A stretch of DNA of 64,000 nucleotides from a bacterium (GTDB lineage: Bacteria > Desulfobacterota > DSWW01), in assembly GCA_028277985.1 (NCBI GenBank), contig JANQFG010000058.1:30993-94992 (forward strand), read 5' to 3'. The notes under the pieces are model-generated. The model saw only the letters and a list, made by a program, of their open reading frames with translations. It searched no databases and was not told the DNA's origin. Shown in pieces: positions 17,328 through 26,473 of this stretch. Positions within the stretch are counted from its first letter, which is position 1, and each line of letters opens with the position of its first letter. Both the position numbers and the translations under genes were made by a program.

Positions 17328-17770
17328 CTTGCAGACTCCTGGCGGGGCAGTCCAGTCCCCCCTTGGTGAAGAGCTCGGCCAGGAGTCTTGCTTCTTACAT
17401 TCGGGTTCGACCGCACTTCGTTCTGAATAACAAAGATGACTGAGAAACGACCGGACCTGATCCACTTCAGATAACTCTGAGTCGGGCGTGTATTGGGTTG
17501 GTCTTCCAGCGTTCATGTCTGTGTCTGTTACATTCGAAAGGAAAGGGCAGATCCCGAACTGAGATAGCTCTTATCTACACGTACTCTGCTGCCCGCACAG
17601 ATTGCAGCGATCTCGTTTCGACACATGAAAACGACGCAAGATGCCGCTGTTGACCAACGACCTTGACTCGAGAAGAACGGTCGAGATGCGAAAATGACTC
17701 CGGTGATAGACGAAAAGCGATGAACGGCCGATTTGGCTTATCTTACTTGTTGTCATCCCGGCTTTTCGTC
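17328..17770. other. Intergenic region between convergent genes, no gene found
   Basis: These 443 bases separate the end of the first cluster from the convergently transcribed sulfatase-like gene. I see no frame with a ribosome site and family-like protein. It holds an 11-bp inverted repeat near its left end (listed separately). On the minus strand, around 17400-17440, the sequence resembles a decayed form of the widespread GTCATTCTGAGCGAAG-type intergenic repeat; that resemblance is weak. Confidence 0.6.
17333..17388 (+). terminator. Inverted repeat, possible terminator of the first cluster
   Basis: AGACTCCTGGC at 17333-17343 pairs perfectly with GCCAGGAGTCT at 17378-17388. The 34-base loop contains a nested GGGG/CCCC pairing. 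It begins 6 bases after the stop of the Fe-S subunit gene. No strong T-run follows, so intrinsic termination is only probable. Confidence 0.5.
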
Positions 17771-19564
17771 TCAAGCTTGACTCGGCCAGTCGAAGAGCGA
17801 AAAGAAGGACTGGGCCTTCTCCTCGTTTCCGGTCATGTCGCCTTTCCTGAAGCCCTTCTCCAACGACTGCATCCCGATATAGAAGAGACGGAAAGTGCGG
17901 CTGTTCATGCAAAGGTCGGCCGACTCGTCGGCCGTGCTTGACCGGACCTCTGCAACCCCGCCGCGCTGTTCGATGATGAAGCGCTCGTCTGTGTCCGTGA
18001 TCGCCAGGGTCAGCCGACCCTTCTGCTTCACCGCCTTCTCTACGTTCAGACGGAAGGGCAGGTTCTTGACCAGGGAGGCGACCGGCACGATCGAGACGGC
18101 CTCGAGCGTGAACCGGGCCTTCATCGGAATTTCGATCCGTCCTTCCAGCGATGCCGCATGCTGCAAGTAGAAATGGCGGTGCGAACCAGCAATGGTGCGA
18201 GCTGCCAGCACGCGGAGTGCGGACGCCTTGAGGTCTTTCGCCTTCTGGTTCTGGGGCTGTACACGGATCAGGTGGGTCGCCGCACGCGCTACCCAGACAT
18301 AATCTCCCCTGTCATAGGCTTCCTTGAGCCTCTGAAAATACGGTTCCGGGCCGCCCGCCAGAGCGATCATGTTCGAGTCGGCCACCTCGGGTGAGAGCAG
18401 GGGCATCTCGGCCACATCCCCATAGTGACCGACCAGATAGCTGTATATGCCGCGGATTTGGGTCTGAAAATCGTTGTACCATTGGCCCAGGGCCCAGTAA
18501 TTCGCCAGGTGGGGCGGCATGCTCAGCTTCTCCGCAATCTCTTCCGGTCTGAGTCCCTGGTTGATCAGGCGGACCGTCTGGTGGTAGAGGAACGCGACCG
18601 CATCCCGGAAATGGATGAGAACCTCCTGGGCCATGGGGCCGGAGAAGGCGGGCCCGTGGCTGGATATCACGTGCTCGGGCCCGAGGGAACGCATGAGATC
18701 CATGGAATTCAAGTAACCCTGCGGATCGCGTACCCGCTGACCTCGAGCCGTGTAGATGGGCGGAAGGGTGGGCACCAGAGCGTCTCCTGCAAGAACGGTC
18801 TTCTTCTCTGGCCACCAAAGGAGGATGTTGTCCGGCGTTTCGCTGGGCGAATGAATCAGCTCGAATTCGATTCCGGAAATGTTGAGTGCCAGTCTGTCCC
18901 GAAAGGTGCAGTTCGGGTAGATCACGTGACGTTTATGGCCCTTTGCCGACCCGATGCGCGGAAACTGGATCCCCAGCAGACCGGAGCAGAGCGGGCCTTC
19001 ACCGACCTCACAGCTCTCGTCCAGGTACATGCCGAACTGCATGGCCAGTCCCCAGTCGGTACGGGGAGCCAGAGCCGACACTCGTTCGTTCAGGTATTTG
19101 ACCGTGGATTCATGGGCGATGATCTGTACATCCTTTTCCGCGGCCTCCACCCAGGCCTTGCACCCGAAGACGTGATCAAAATGGTAGTGGGAATAGATGA
19201 TCGCCTTGATCGGCTTGGTTGTATGCTCTCGAAAAGCGGCCAGCATCGCCTTGCCGTGCTCGTAGCTGTCCCCCATGTCGAAGATCACGATCCCGTCTTC
19301 ACCTTCCAGCATAATTGCGTTGCCCTGCCCGTACCCACGGGCCAGGAAGACCCCTTCCGTGACCTTGTTGACCTGGGGCTTGTTCATTCCCAGGAAAAGC
19401 TGCGTGAACACCTCCTTGATCTTCGGGTTCGTAACGATAACGGATCTGTATTCCGGCTTGGGCTCGAAGTCGGCTTGAACACTGCCAAGGGGGATAAGAA
19501 ACGATACAGTCGCCACAATGATGATTCGATTTGCCAGAGCTGAGAGCAATCGGTGTTTGGCCAT
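17771..19564 (-). CDS. Alkylsulfatase-like metallo-beta-lactamase fold protein, exported
   Basis: The 597-residue protein has an N-terminal signal peptide (hydrophobic segment to about residue 31, ending SVQA). The zinc motif HYHFDH (about residues 125-130) and the downstream segments DWGLAMQFG, HSPSETPDN, AGDALVP and SSHGPAFSG follow the SdsA1/BDS1 alkylsulfatase plan: metallo-beta-lactamase domain, alpha-helical dimerisation domain, and a C-terminal SCP2-like domain (after about 470). Such enzymes hydrolyse alkyl sulfate esters in the periplasm. AGGAG lies upstream of the ATG. It is the last gene of an operon with an aldolase, a kinase and an aminotransferase. The exact substrate is unknown. 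Confidence 0.85.
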   Translation of the reverse strand: MAKHRLLSALANRIIIVATVSFLIPLGSVQADFEPKPEYRSVIVTNPKIKEVFTQLFLGMNKPQVNKVTEGVFLARGYGQGNAIMLEGEDGIVIFDMGDSYEHGKAMLAAFREHTTKPIKAIIYSHYHFDHVFGCKAWVEAAEKDVQIIAHESTVKYLNERVSALAPRTDWGLAMQFGMYLDESCEVGEGPLCSGLLGIQFPRIGSAKGHKRHVIYPNCTFRDRLALNISGIEFELIHSPSETPDNILLWWPEKKTVLAGDALVPTLPPIYTARGQRVRDPQGYLNSMDLMRSLGPEHVISSHGPAFSGPMAQEVLIHFRDAVAFLYHQTVRLINQGLRPEEIAEKLSMPPHLANYWALGQWYNDFQTQIRGIYSYLVGHYGDVAEMPLLSPEVADSNMIALAGGPEPYFQRLKEAYDRGDYVWVARAATHLIRVQPQNQKAKDLKASALRVLAARTIAGSHRHFYLQHAASLEGRIEIPMKARFTLEAVSIVPVASLVKNLPFRLNVEKAVKQKGRLTLAITDTDERFIIEQRGGVAEVRSSTADESADLCMNSRTFRLFYIGMQSLEKGFRKGDMTGNEEKAQSFFSLFDWPSQA

Positions 19565-19594
19565 TCTCTTACTCCTGCGATCATCTTCAAGGAT

Positions 19595-20257
19595 TCAAGG
19601 GGTTCCCTTCGCCTTGTGAAGATCCTGAAACATGGTGGAGATGTCCTTCGGCAGGACCGCTATTTCCTTGCCGGTGCACAGCGCCTGGTAGTAGACGGTT
19701 GCCACCTTCTCGAGGAGTTCCGCGTTCCTTACCGCGTTTTCAAGTGTGTCGCCCAGGCAGAGCGCTCCGTGATTCTGGAGTACGTACGCGTTCATCATGT
19801 TGCCCACGACCGCTTCCACGTTGGTTACGAGCTCCGGGGAGCCGGACAGGCTGTAGGGCACGACCTCGATCGGATCGCCCAGGTACAGGGTCACTTCGTC
19901 AAAAAGAGGTGGGATGGGTAGATTGAGAACGGAGAGCACGCTCACATAGTGCTGATGCGTGTGAAGCACGGCCCCCACGTCCGGCCGTTTCCGGTAGGCG
20001 CACAGATGCATGCTGGATTCGATGCTTGGCTTGAGGTTCCCCTCCACGAGGTTCATATCGAAGTCGAGGATACAGATGTCCTCAGGCTTCATGTTCTCGT
20101 AGGCCTGCCCGCTCGGGGTGACGGCCACCCGTTCTTCCTGACCGATGCGGACCGAGACGTTCCCGGCGGTACCGCGTTCCGAGCCGAAGAACCCTTTGGC
20201 CTGTAATTCCTGAGCGACTCGAATCACCGACTTTCTCGCTTCCAGTACCTTGTCCAT
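19595..20257 (-). CDS. Class II aldolase/adducin family protein (fuculose-phosphate aldolase-like)
   Basis: A 220-residue zinc-dependent aldolase of the FucA/AraD family. The expected zinc and catalytic residues are visible: Glu80 in SIESSMH, His99 and His101 in LHTHQHY, and His163 in QNHGA. TAGNVSVR near residue 31 is the phosphate-binding loop. Members cleave sugar phosphates to dihydroxyacetone phosphate or a similar C3 unit plus an aldehyde. The gene lies 29 bases after an FGGY kinase that could supply the phosphorylated sugar. An AGGAGG site precedes the ATG. Which sugar is handled is not evident. Confidence 0.9.
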   Translation of the reverse strand: MDKVLEARKSVIRVAQELQAKGFFGSERGTAGNVSVRIGQEERVAVTPSGQAYENMKPEDICILDFDMNLVEGNLKPSIESSMHLCAYRKRPDVGAVLHTHQHYVSVLSVLNLPIPPLFDEVTLYLGDPIEVVPYSLSGSPELVTNVEAVVGNMMNAYVLQNHGALCLGDTLENAVRNAELLEKVATVYYQALCTGKEIAVLPKDISTMFQDLHKAKGTP

Positions 20258-20286
20258 CCTTCGGTCCTCCTAATCGGGTCGGTGGA

Positions 20287-21894
20287 TCATGTTGGTGCGT
20301 TGAGTTTGCGAAAAAGCTTCTTGTTGCCTTCGTACAGGGATCGGAACACATCGAAGTGCCGGTCGTAGATGCTCTTGTACTCCTCGCGGGGCTCGTATCG
20401 GCCGGATACCCGAATGAAGTCCGCTGCTGTTCTGAAGTCCGGAATGATCCCCAGACCGACGCCGCAGACCACGGCAGCACCGAGGGTGCCCACGTCCTGC
20501 GCATTTTCTACGGTTTCTATCCGCCGGCCCGTCACGTCCGCCATGATCTGGCACCAGACTTCGGATTTAGCCCCGCCTCCGACGAGCCGGACCTTCTCCT
20601 GCCTCGGGATCCTCCGTTCGATCGCTTCGAGCATCCAGCGTTTGTGAAGGGCCACGCCTTCCAGGACAGCACGGATGAGCATCCGCTTCCCCGTATTCAG
20701 GCCGAGATTGAAGAACATCCCCCGGGCATGCGTGTCTTCCCGGGGGGAGCGGTTGCCGTGGAGCCAGGGGGTGAAGATCACGCCGCCTGCCCCGGGCGGG
20801 GTTTCGCTGACAGCCTGATTGAGCAGTTCGTACAACTCGAGCTGCTCAGCTTCGCGGTCCTCTGTCGCCTGATCCTTTAGGTAGATGCCGATCTCGTCCA
20901 TGGCCAGATGGTCGCGGACCCATTTTAGACAGGCCCCTGAGGTTTCCATCTCGGCCACGTAGTTGTACAGGCCAGGGATGGCACCGAGGATCGAGGCGAT
21001 GAAGTTCCCTACATCCACCTTCCGTTTGTCCAGGTTTGCGACGACCCAGCCCGAGGTGCCGATGTACATGTGGGTGTCGTAGCGGCGGACACAGCCCGCG
21101 CCGATCGAAGTGAGGGTCGTGTCCCCGCCGCCGCCGAAGACGGGGATCCCGGCGACCAGGCCGAGCTGATCCGCAGGCTCCCGGGTCAAGGGGCCGACGA
21201 TGTCGGTGGCCTTCACGACCGGGGGCAGGTGTTCGAGGTTCACGCCGAACCTTCTGCATAGCCCCTCGTGCCAGCCCAGCTTCCCCGGGCGGGTGTCGTA
21301 CACAAAGGTCAGATGTGCGGAGTCCAGGGTCTGGCCATGTCTTCCCGTACAGCGGAAGACCAGGATGTCCTTCACGTCCAGCCACTTGTCGGCCAGGGCG
21401 AAGAGTTCCGGCCGGTTGTCCTTTACCCAATGGTACTTCCAGAGAGGGTCTTTGGGCGTGCCTGCCAACCCCCCGGCGATATGGAGAGCGTAGAGCGCCT
21501 TGCGGGCGTTGAAGGGACCGATTCGGATCAGCCCGCCGTACAGGGCCCGCTCGATCTGTCGGGTCGATCGGCTGTCCATGTAGATCATCGGGTTGTGCAG
21601 AGGATTTCCTTCCCGATCTACGAGAACCGACCCCTGCATCTGAGAACAGAAGGCCATTCCCGCGATACGATCCGGAGGAACGCCTGTCCGGTCGAGGAGC
21701 ATCCGTGTGGACTTGCAGACAGCATCCCACCAATCGTCGACTTTCTGCTCCACCCCGCCGTCAGGCGTCATGTAAAGCGGATACTCCTCCAGACATGCGT
21801 CCACTTGTTCCAGGGTGTCGCCGATCCGGTAGAGGCAGGTCTTGCATCCCGTGGTCCCCACATCGAAGGTGAGGACCAGCGCGGGCTTTTTCAT
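20287..21894 (-). CDS. FGGY-family carbohydrate kinase (xylulokinase-like)
   Basis: A full-length kinase of 535 residues. FDVGTTGCKTCLY at the N-terminus is the phosphate-1 motif, MAFCSQMQGSVLVD with MDSRS follows the sugar-site pattern, and a late glycine-rich VRLVGGGAKS is the adenosine motif. It would phosphorylate a ketose or polyol with ATP in the cytoplasm. GTG at 21897 and ATG at 21894 are adjacent; GGAAGGAG spaced 8 bases from the ATG favours the latter. It precedes the class II aldolase, the usual kinase-then-aldolase order of a sugar catabolic route. Confidence 0.93.
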   Translation of the reverse strand: MKKPALVLTFDVGTTGCKTCLYRIGDTLEQVDACLEEYPLYMTPDGGVEQKVDDWWDAVCKSTRMLLDRTGVPPDRIAGMAFCSQMQGSVLVDREGNPLHNPMIYMDSRSTRQIERALYGGLIRIGPFNARKALYALHIAGGLAGTPKDPLWKYHWVKDNRPELFALADKWLDVKDILVFRCTGRHGQTLDSAHLTFVYDTRPGKLGWHEGLCRRFGVNLEHLPPVVKATDIVGPLTREPADQLGLVAGIPVFGGGGDTTLTSIGAGCVRRYDTHMYIGTSGWVVANLDKRKVDVGNFIASILGAIPGLYNYVAEMETSGACLKWVRDHLAMDEIGIYLKDQATEDREAEQLELYELLNQAVSETPPGAGGVIFTPWLHGNRSPREDTHARGMFFNLGLNTGKRMLIRAVLEGVALHKRWMLEAIERRIPRQEKVRLVGGGAKSEVWCQIMADVTGRRIETVENAQDVGTLGAAVVCGVGLGIIPDFRTAADFIRVSGRYEPREEYKSIYDRHFDVFRSLYEGNKKLFRKLNAPT

Positions 21895-21942
21895 CACCGC
21901 GGCTCCTTCCCTTTCGGACAGCAGCGCCGAACCCCTGTCCGC

Positions 21943-23391
21943 TCACATGTGGCGGAAGATTCGCTCGAATCGCTCGAGGGCGTCTTCCACTACATCGTCC
22001 GTGTCGGCCATGGACGTGTACAAACGGCTTCCCGCGAGGGTCACGATGCCCTCGGCCATGAAGGCCGCGCCCATCTCCTCCATCATGTCCTTTCGTTTGT
22101 GTGCCTCCTCGATGATGTTCGGGTGTGTCATATCGAGCAGCATAGGCCCGGAGGTCTCCAGGTGACATATGGAACCGTGGTTGAAGGCCACAAAAGGCAG
22201 CTCATAGTCCGCAATGATCGACTGCAGGCCCCGGGTGAGCCGGTCGCCGGCCCGCCCGGCCTTGATGTGAGCCTTCTCCTTTTCGATCTCCAGGATAGAA
22301 TAGTAACCGGCCGCGCAGCTCAACGGATTGGCCGAGAGGGTCCCTCCCACCATGACACGCGGCTTGCCCGACTGGATTCCGGCCGCCAGGGTGGACATGA
22401 TCTCGGCGCTCCCGCCGAGGCCGCCCGCCGCCGGATACCCGCCGGCCACACACTTGCCGAAGATCGTCAGATCCGGCCTGACATCGAAATAGGCCTGTGC
22501 CCCTCCGAGGCCGACCCGGAAGCCCGTCACCACCTCATCGAAGATCAGGAGCGAGCCGAATTCATCGCAAAGTTCCCGCACCTGCCGGTTGTAGTCCGGC
22601 ATGACCGGCCGGGTGCCGCTCTCCGGGCCCAGGGGTTCCACGATGACCGCTGCGGTGCCGCCCTGCTTCTCGTTCTCCGCCATCCTTTTCCGCAATCCAG
22701 CCGGGCTGTCCACATCGTTGGGAAAGATTTCCTGGACATGGGCCAGGCAGTCCATCGGAATGCCGTGTGCATCCAGATTGGCCGTACCCGGAATACGAAG
22801 GCCGAACACCATTTGGTCGCTCCACCCATGGTACCCGCCGCCCACCTTGATCACCTTCTGGTTGCCTGTAAAATTGCGAGCCGTCCGAAGGGCCGCCATC
22901 ACGCTTTCCGTTCCGGACCCCAGCATCCGGAATTGCTCTACCGAGGGCATGTGCTTGGTGATGAGCCGAGCCAGCTTCAATTCGTATTCGTGAAACAGGC
23001 CGGTAGATGGGCCGCAATGGCGAATCAGCTCGATCACCTTTTCCTGGACCGGCTCGTAGTTGCTGCCGAGCAGTGTCGGACCGCCGGCCTGCAGGAAATC
23101 GATGTAGCGGTTCCCGTCCACGTCCCACAAATGTGCTCCCTCGGCCTTGTCGATGGCGAGCGGAAAGGGGTAGTTGAAGGCCAGGTTGTGTTGCACCCCG
23201 CCAGGGATGTATTCCCGGGCGTCTTCGATTAGAGCCTTCGACTTCTTGCAGCGTTCCTCGAAGTAGGCCAGGTATCCCTCCATGCGATCCCTTGGGATCG
23301 GCCGCATGGGCTGGCTGACCAGGGCGTCCAGTTGATCCAGGATCTTCCGGGTGTCGGGCCATTCGGATATTGCGTGGATTTGTTCAGTCAT
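21943..23391 (-). CDS. Class III aminotransferase, glutamate-1-semialdehyde aminomutase-like
   Basis: A PLP fold-type I enzyme of 482 residues. LLIFDEVVTGFR holds the Asp that contacts the PLP ring, and TIFGKCVAGGYP supplies the Schiff-base Lys. It aligns with the HemL-like group but is longer than HemL (about 427 residues), with an N-terminal extension, and sits in a carbohydrate-type operon rather than with heme genes. It therefore more likely transaminates a sugar- or amine-derived carbonyl. The start at 23391 has a textbook AAGGAGG; a frame continuing to 23415 is discarded. It is the first gene of the minus-strand operon, divergent from a LuxR-type regulator. Confidence 0.9.
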   Translation of the reverse strand: MTEQIHAISEWPDTRKILDQLDALVSQPMRPIPRDRMEGYLAYFEERCKKSKALIEDAREYIPGGVQHNLAFNYPFPLAIDKAEGAHLWDVDGNRYIDFLQAGGPTLLGSNYEPVQEKVIELIRHCGPSTGLFHEYELKLARLITKHMPSVEQFRMLGSGTESVMAALRTARNFTGNQKVIKVGGGYHGWSDQMVFGLRIPGTANLDAHGIPMDCLAHVQEIFPNDVDSPAGLRKRMAENEKQGGTAAVIVEPLGPESGTRPVMPDYNRQVRELCDEFGSLLIFDEVVTGFRVGLGGAQAYFDVRPDLTIFGKCVAGGYPAAGGLGGSAEIMSTLAAGIQSGKPRVMVGGTLSANPLSCAAGYYSILEIEKEKAHIKAGRAGDRLTRGLQSIIADYELPFVAFNHGSICHLETSGPMLLDMTHPNIIEEAHKRKDMMEEMGAAFMAEGIVTLAGSRLYTSMADTDDVVEDALERFERIFRHM

Positions 23392-23414
23392 GGAACCTCC
23401 TTGTGTGGACTCCA

Positions 23415-23431
23415 CCGGGGGAGACCCCCGG
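23415..23431 (-). promoter_or_regulatory. GC-rich leader hairpin before the aminotransferase operon
   Basis: On the minus strand CCGGGGG and CCCCCGG form a perfect 7-bp stem with a 3-base loop. It lies 11 bases upstream of the AAGGAGG site of the aminotransferase gene and just downstream of a TTATAT/TATGCT -10-like element (23434-23443). It may stabilise the messenger or affect translation of the operon. Confidence 0.45.
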
Positions 23432-23617
23432 TAGCATATAACCCATTGAAAAGAAGCAATAATCAGAATCCGTCTTCGATCTTGCCCGTTCCTGGTTGTG
23501 AATACCGAATGCGAGCCGTATGATATGTCCAGATGGTATTCTCATGACCCGATCCAAGCAAGAGTTGAAGTGTTCTTGTCTTGAAATGCAAACATACTAC
23601 GTGATCGAGAAGAAGTG

Positions 23618-23635
23618 ATCACCCAAATGGGTGAT
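23618..23635. promoter_or_regulatory. Palindrome in the divergent control region, candidate operator
   Basis: ATCACCC-AAAT-GGGTGAT is a perfect 7-bp inverted repeat with a 4-base centre. It lies 34 bases before the LuxR-type regulator start and within the region shared with the divergent operon. Position and symmetry suit a binding site for the regulator itself; this is inferred, and no -35/-10 pair is convincing beside it. Confidence 0.4.
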
Positions 23636-23669
23636 TTTGGGGGTGAATCTGTATCCCGACTTGTGAGAA

Positions 23670-26456
23670 ATGGACAACAACCCGCCGATCCTGAAATCCA
23701 AGCTCAGAGTCCCCCGGGCCCCATCAAGATGGCTGTCCCGAAGCCATCTGCTCGATGAACTGCAAAAAGCCACTGAATACAGGCTTGTCCTGATCTCTGC
23801 ACCCGCCGGATATGGAAAAACATCCGTCCTTGGTGAATGGGCCAGGGAGAGGCCGGAACAGGTCTCGTGGATTGCCCTGGATGAAAACGACGATGATCCC
23901 AACCGAGTTCTGAGTCTTCTGAGAGAAGGACTGAAAAGAATTGCTCCGACACTGGCGGACCTGGATGATACGCTCCAGGCATATCCAACGGCACCGGTTT
24001 CGACCGGGGTAGGGCTCCTGCTGAATGAAATCGAGATGGAAGAAGACGACTTCTACATCGTTCTCGAAGACGTTCATCTCATAAGAAACCCTTCGGTTCA
24101 TGAGCTGCTGTCCTACCTGATCCGATACCTGCCACCACGGCTCCATCTAGTTCTATCTACCAGGATCGATCCCCCATTGGATTTGGATCGGTATCGGGCC
24201 CAGAATCAGATGATGGAAATTCGTCAGCAGGACCTGAGCTTCTCGGCAACCGAGATCTCGTCTTTGCTGAATGAGATCATGGGGCTGGACCTGGCAGAGG
24301 CCGAAACCGAAGTCCTGGCCGAAAGAACGGAAGGATGGATCGCAGGGGTGCAGATCGCGGCCCTGGCCCTTTCGAAATCCGACAGCAGAGGTGATTTCAT
24401 AAGGGGATTCAAAGGGAATCATTCGTATGTCGTGAACTATCTTGCAAAAGAGGTCCTGTTTCACCAGCCACCGGAAATCAGAACCTTTCTTGTTCGGACT
24501 TCCGTGCTTGAACATCTTTCAGCGGATCTGTGCAACGAGGTCACCGGACGGGATGACAGCATTGACATTCTTGAAAGACTCGTCTCGGAAAACCAGTTCA
24601 TCGTTCAGTTGGATGATCAGAGGCATTGGTACCGATACCACCATCTGTTCAGCGAGGCGCTCCGCAGCGTGCAGCAAAAGGAGATGCCGGATCAGTTACT
24701 GGACATCTACGAGAGAGCGGCGAACTGGTATCACAGGCAAGGATTTCGTGGTGAGGCGATCGAATATTCCCTGAAGACAGGCAATACGAGCCGGGTCGTG
24801 AATCTGATGGAATCCTATGCCAAGGTCGTATTGCAGGAGGGGGAACGTTCGAATGTGAGAAGATGGATCCATCACCTGGACGAGAAAACCGTCGGCGAGC
24901 GCCCCCTCCTTGGTCTCATTCATGCCTGGTCGATCATGAACGACAAGACCAGCGTATCGGATCAGACTTTCGCAAAACGGCTGGATGATGCGGAGCGACT
25001 TCTGCAACAGTCCGGCTGCGCGGCAAATGAGAACTTGTCGGATCCGTTTTTCTCGAAAGAGAACCTGCTTGGAGTCATTACCATTCTTAGGGCCATATTC
25101 GCTTTTGAAAGGGGAGAGCCTTCCACCATCTATTTGAAGGGGTTGGAGCAGTCCTTGCACCACTCCGAAGGCGAGATCAATGAAGTCCACAGCGCCGTCC
25201 ATTTCTTGATGGGGCATATTCAACTGCGAGCGGTTGACCTGGATGCTGCGTATCACTCACTGGATGAGGCGGAAAGCACCGCCGAGGCACTTGGGCAGCA
25301 CTACTTGTCTGTTTACGCGACCTATCTCAAGGCCTGGATCTTCTTTCAACAGGGGAAATACCACCAGGCGCTGCATCTATGTGATTCCTGTCTGAGACAA
25401 ACCGAGTTCGAAGGGTCGCAACAACGTTCTCGACCGAAACTGATCGATGCCCTTCGCATCATCAAGGGAGCGGTTCACCTGGAGTGGAACCAGCCTTCAG
25501 AGGCGAACAGGGAAGTCGATCTGGCGATGCGTTCATTGCAGCCATCATCTGAAGTCGGAATACTCATCAACGGTCTGGCTGTTCAAATATCGGCCAAACT
25601 GGCAATAGGAGAATCAGAAGAGAACATCCGCCCGATGATTACCAGGCTTGTATCCATGACCCGGTACCATCCGGCCGTAGAGACGCTCTCGCAGGCACTG
25701 GAAATGCAGTTGTCTTTTCAGGCGGGAGCCGGAGCTCTCGAATTGGAGGAAATCGTCAACCTCGAGGAGAAGCTGAAAACCGGTCTTCTGAGTTTCGAAG
25801 ACGAATTGCCTTACTATCAGATTTTCGTATGGCAACTGAAAGCTCGATTGCTGTTGATTCGCATGGTTCTCCATCAACAAGCGGATAAGAAGAGGGTCGT
25901 CGCACCTTCGCTGTTCTCAACCATCAAGAACTATCTGAAGCACCAATTGACGGGAGTCAACCGTTGGGGTCTGAACCAATTGAAAACAGAGCTTCTCGTG
26001 GTCCTCTCCATGGTCTCGGAATTGGATTCGGATCAGGAAGAGGCAGATTCAACATTGCGGGACGCCATTCGTACGGCTTTCAACCAGTCAGCACTTAGGA
26101 GTTTTGTTGAGAACGGCGAAATCCTGATGGAACCCTTGAAAAGACTCGGAAGAAGCGGCTATCACCAGGAATTCATCGAGAAGGTCCTGCAACGCGCGAG
26201 CCCTGTTCCACAGCCCGATACCGGCGCCGCAAGCGGAATCCGGGAATCGGCCGGCAGATTCGTTGAGCCCCTGAGTCCAAGGGAAAGAGAAGTGCTGCAA
26301 CTGATGGCGCAAGGGAATTCGAATCGCGATATCTCGAGCAAGCTGTTCATATCGCTGAATACGGTAAAAACGCACACTTCTGCGATATACGGCAAACTTG
26401 GGGTCAGCAATCGAGCCGAGGCAGTCTCCGTTGCGTCTCAACTTGGCCTGTTGTAG
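23670..26456 (+). CDS. MalT/LuxR-type ATP-dependent transcriptional activator
   Basis: A 928-residue regulator of the MalT (large ATP-binding LuxR) group. The N-terminal NTPase has the Walker A motif SAPAGYGKT (residues 43-51) and a Walker B-like FYIVLEDVH near 130. A helical repeat region occupies roughly residues 350-840. The C-terminal LuxR helix-turn-helix (PREREVLQLMAQGNSNRDIS, then FISLNTVKTH) ends the protein. These activators assemble on DNA when an inducer, often a sugar derivative, binds with ATP. It is divergent from the kinase/aldolase/aminotransferase operon, its likely target. The ribosome site is weak (GTGAGAA). Confidence 0.93.
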   Translation: MDNNPPILKSKLRVPRAPSRWLSRSHLLDELQKATEYRLVLISAPAGYGKTSVLGEWARERPEQVSWIALDENDDDPNRVLSLLREGLKRIAPTLADLDDTLQAYPTAPVSTGVGLLLNEIEMEEDDFYIVLEDVHLIRNPSVHELLSYLIRYLPPRLHLVLSTRIDPPLDLDRYRAQNQMMEIRQQDLSFSATEISSLLNEIMGLDLAEAETEVLAERTEGWIAGVQIAALALSKSDSRGDFIRGFKGNHSYVVNYLAKEVLFHQPPEIRTFLVRTSVLEHLSADLCNEVTGRDDSIDILERLVSENQFIVQLDDQRHWYRYHHLFSEALRSVQQKEMPDQLLDIYERAANWYHRQGFRGEAIEYSLKTGNTSRVVNLMESYAKVVLQEGERSNVRRWIHHLDEKTVGERPLLGLIHAWSIMNDKTSVSDQTFAKRLDDAERLLQQSGCAANENLSDPFFSKENLLGVITILRAIFAFERGEPSTIYLKGLEQSLHHSEGEINEVHSAVHFLMGHIQLRAVDLDAAYHSLDEAESTAEALGQHYLSVYATYLKAWIFFQQGKYHQALHLCDSCLRQTEFEGSQQRSRPKLIDALRIIKGAVHLEWNQPSEANREVDLAMRSLQPSSEVGILINGLAVQISAKLAIGESEENIRPMITRLVSMTRYHPAVETLSQALEMQLSFQAGAGALELEEIVNLEEKLKTGLLSFEDELPYYQIFVWQLKARLLLIRMVLHQQADKKRVVAPSLFSTIKNYLKHQLTGVNRWGLNQLKTELLVVLSMVSELDSDQEEADSTLRDAIRTAFNQSALRSFVENGEILMEPLKRLGRSGYHQEFIEKVLQRASPVPQPDTGAASGIRESAGRFVEPLSPREREVLQLMAQGNSNRDISSKLFISLNTVKTHTSAIYGKLGVSNRAEAVSVASQLGLL

Positions 26457-26473
26457 AAGTCGGCCCTTCTCGG

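Noticed and set aside
17301..17516. 71-codon minus-strand frame in the convergent intergenic region
   Set aside because: Its translation resembles that of a decayed intergenic repeat rather than a protein. It also overlaps the inverted repeat and has no ribosome site.
21268..23232. 654-codon open frame on the + strand opposite the kinase and aminotransferase genes
   Set aside because: It is a high-GC shadow of two clear enzyme genes, has no ribosome site and its translation shows no family pattern. The same applies to the long antisense frames at 27975-29435, 34065-35330, 39301-40743, 40912-42429, 45967-47298 and 55809-57140.
21943..23391. Annotation as HemL (glutamate-1-semialdehyde aminomutase)
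   Set aside because: The protein is about 55 residues longer than HemL and lies in a carbohydrate-type operon without heme genes.
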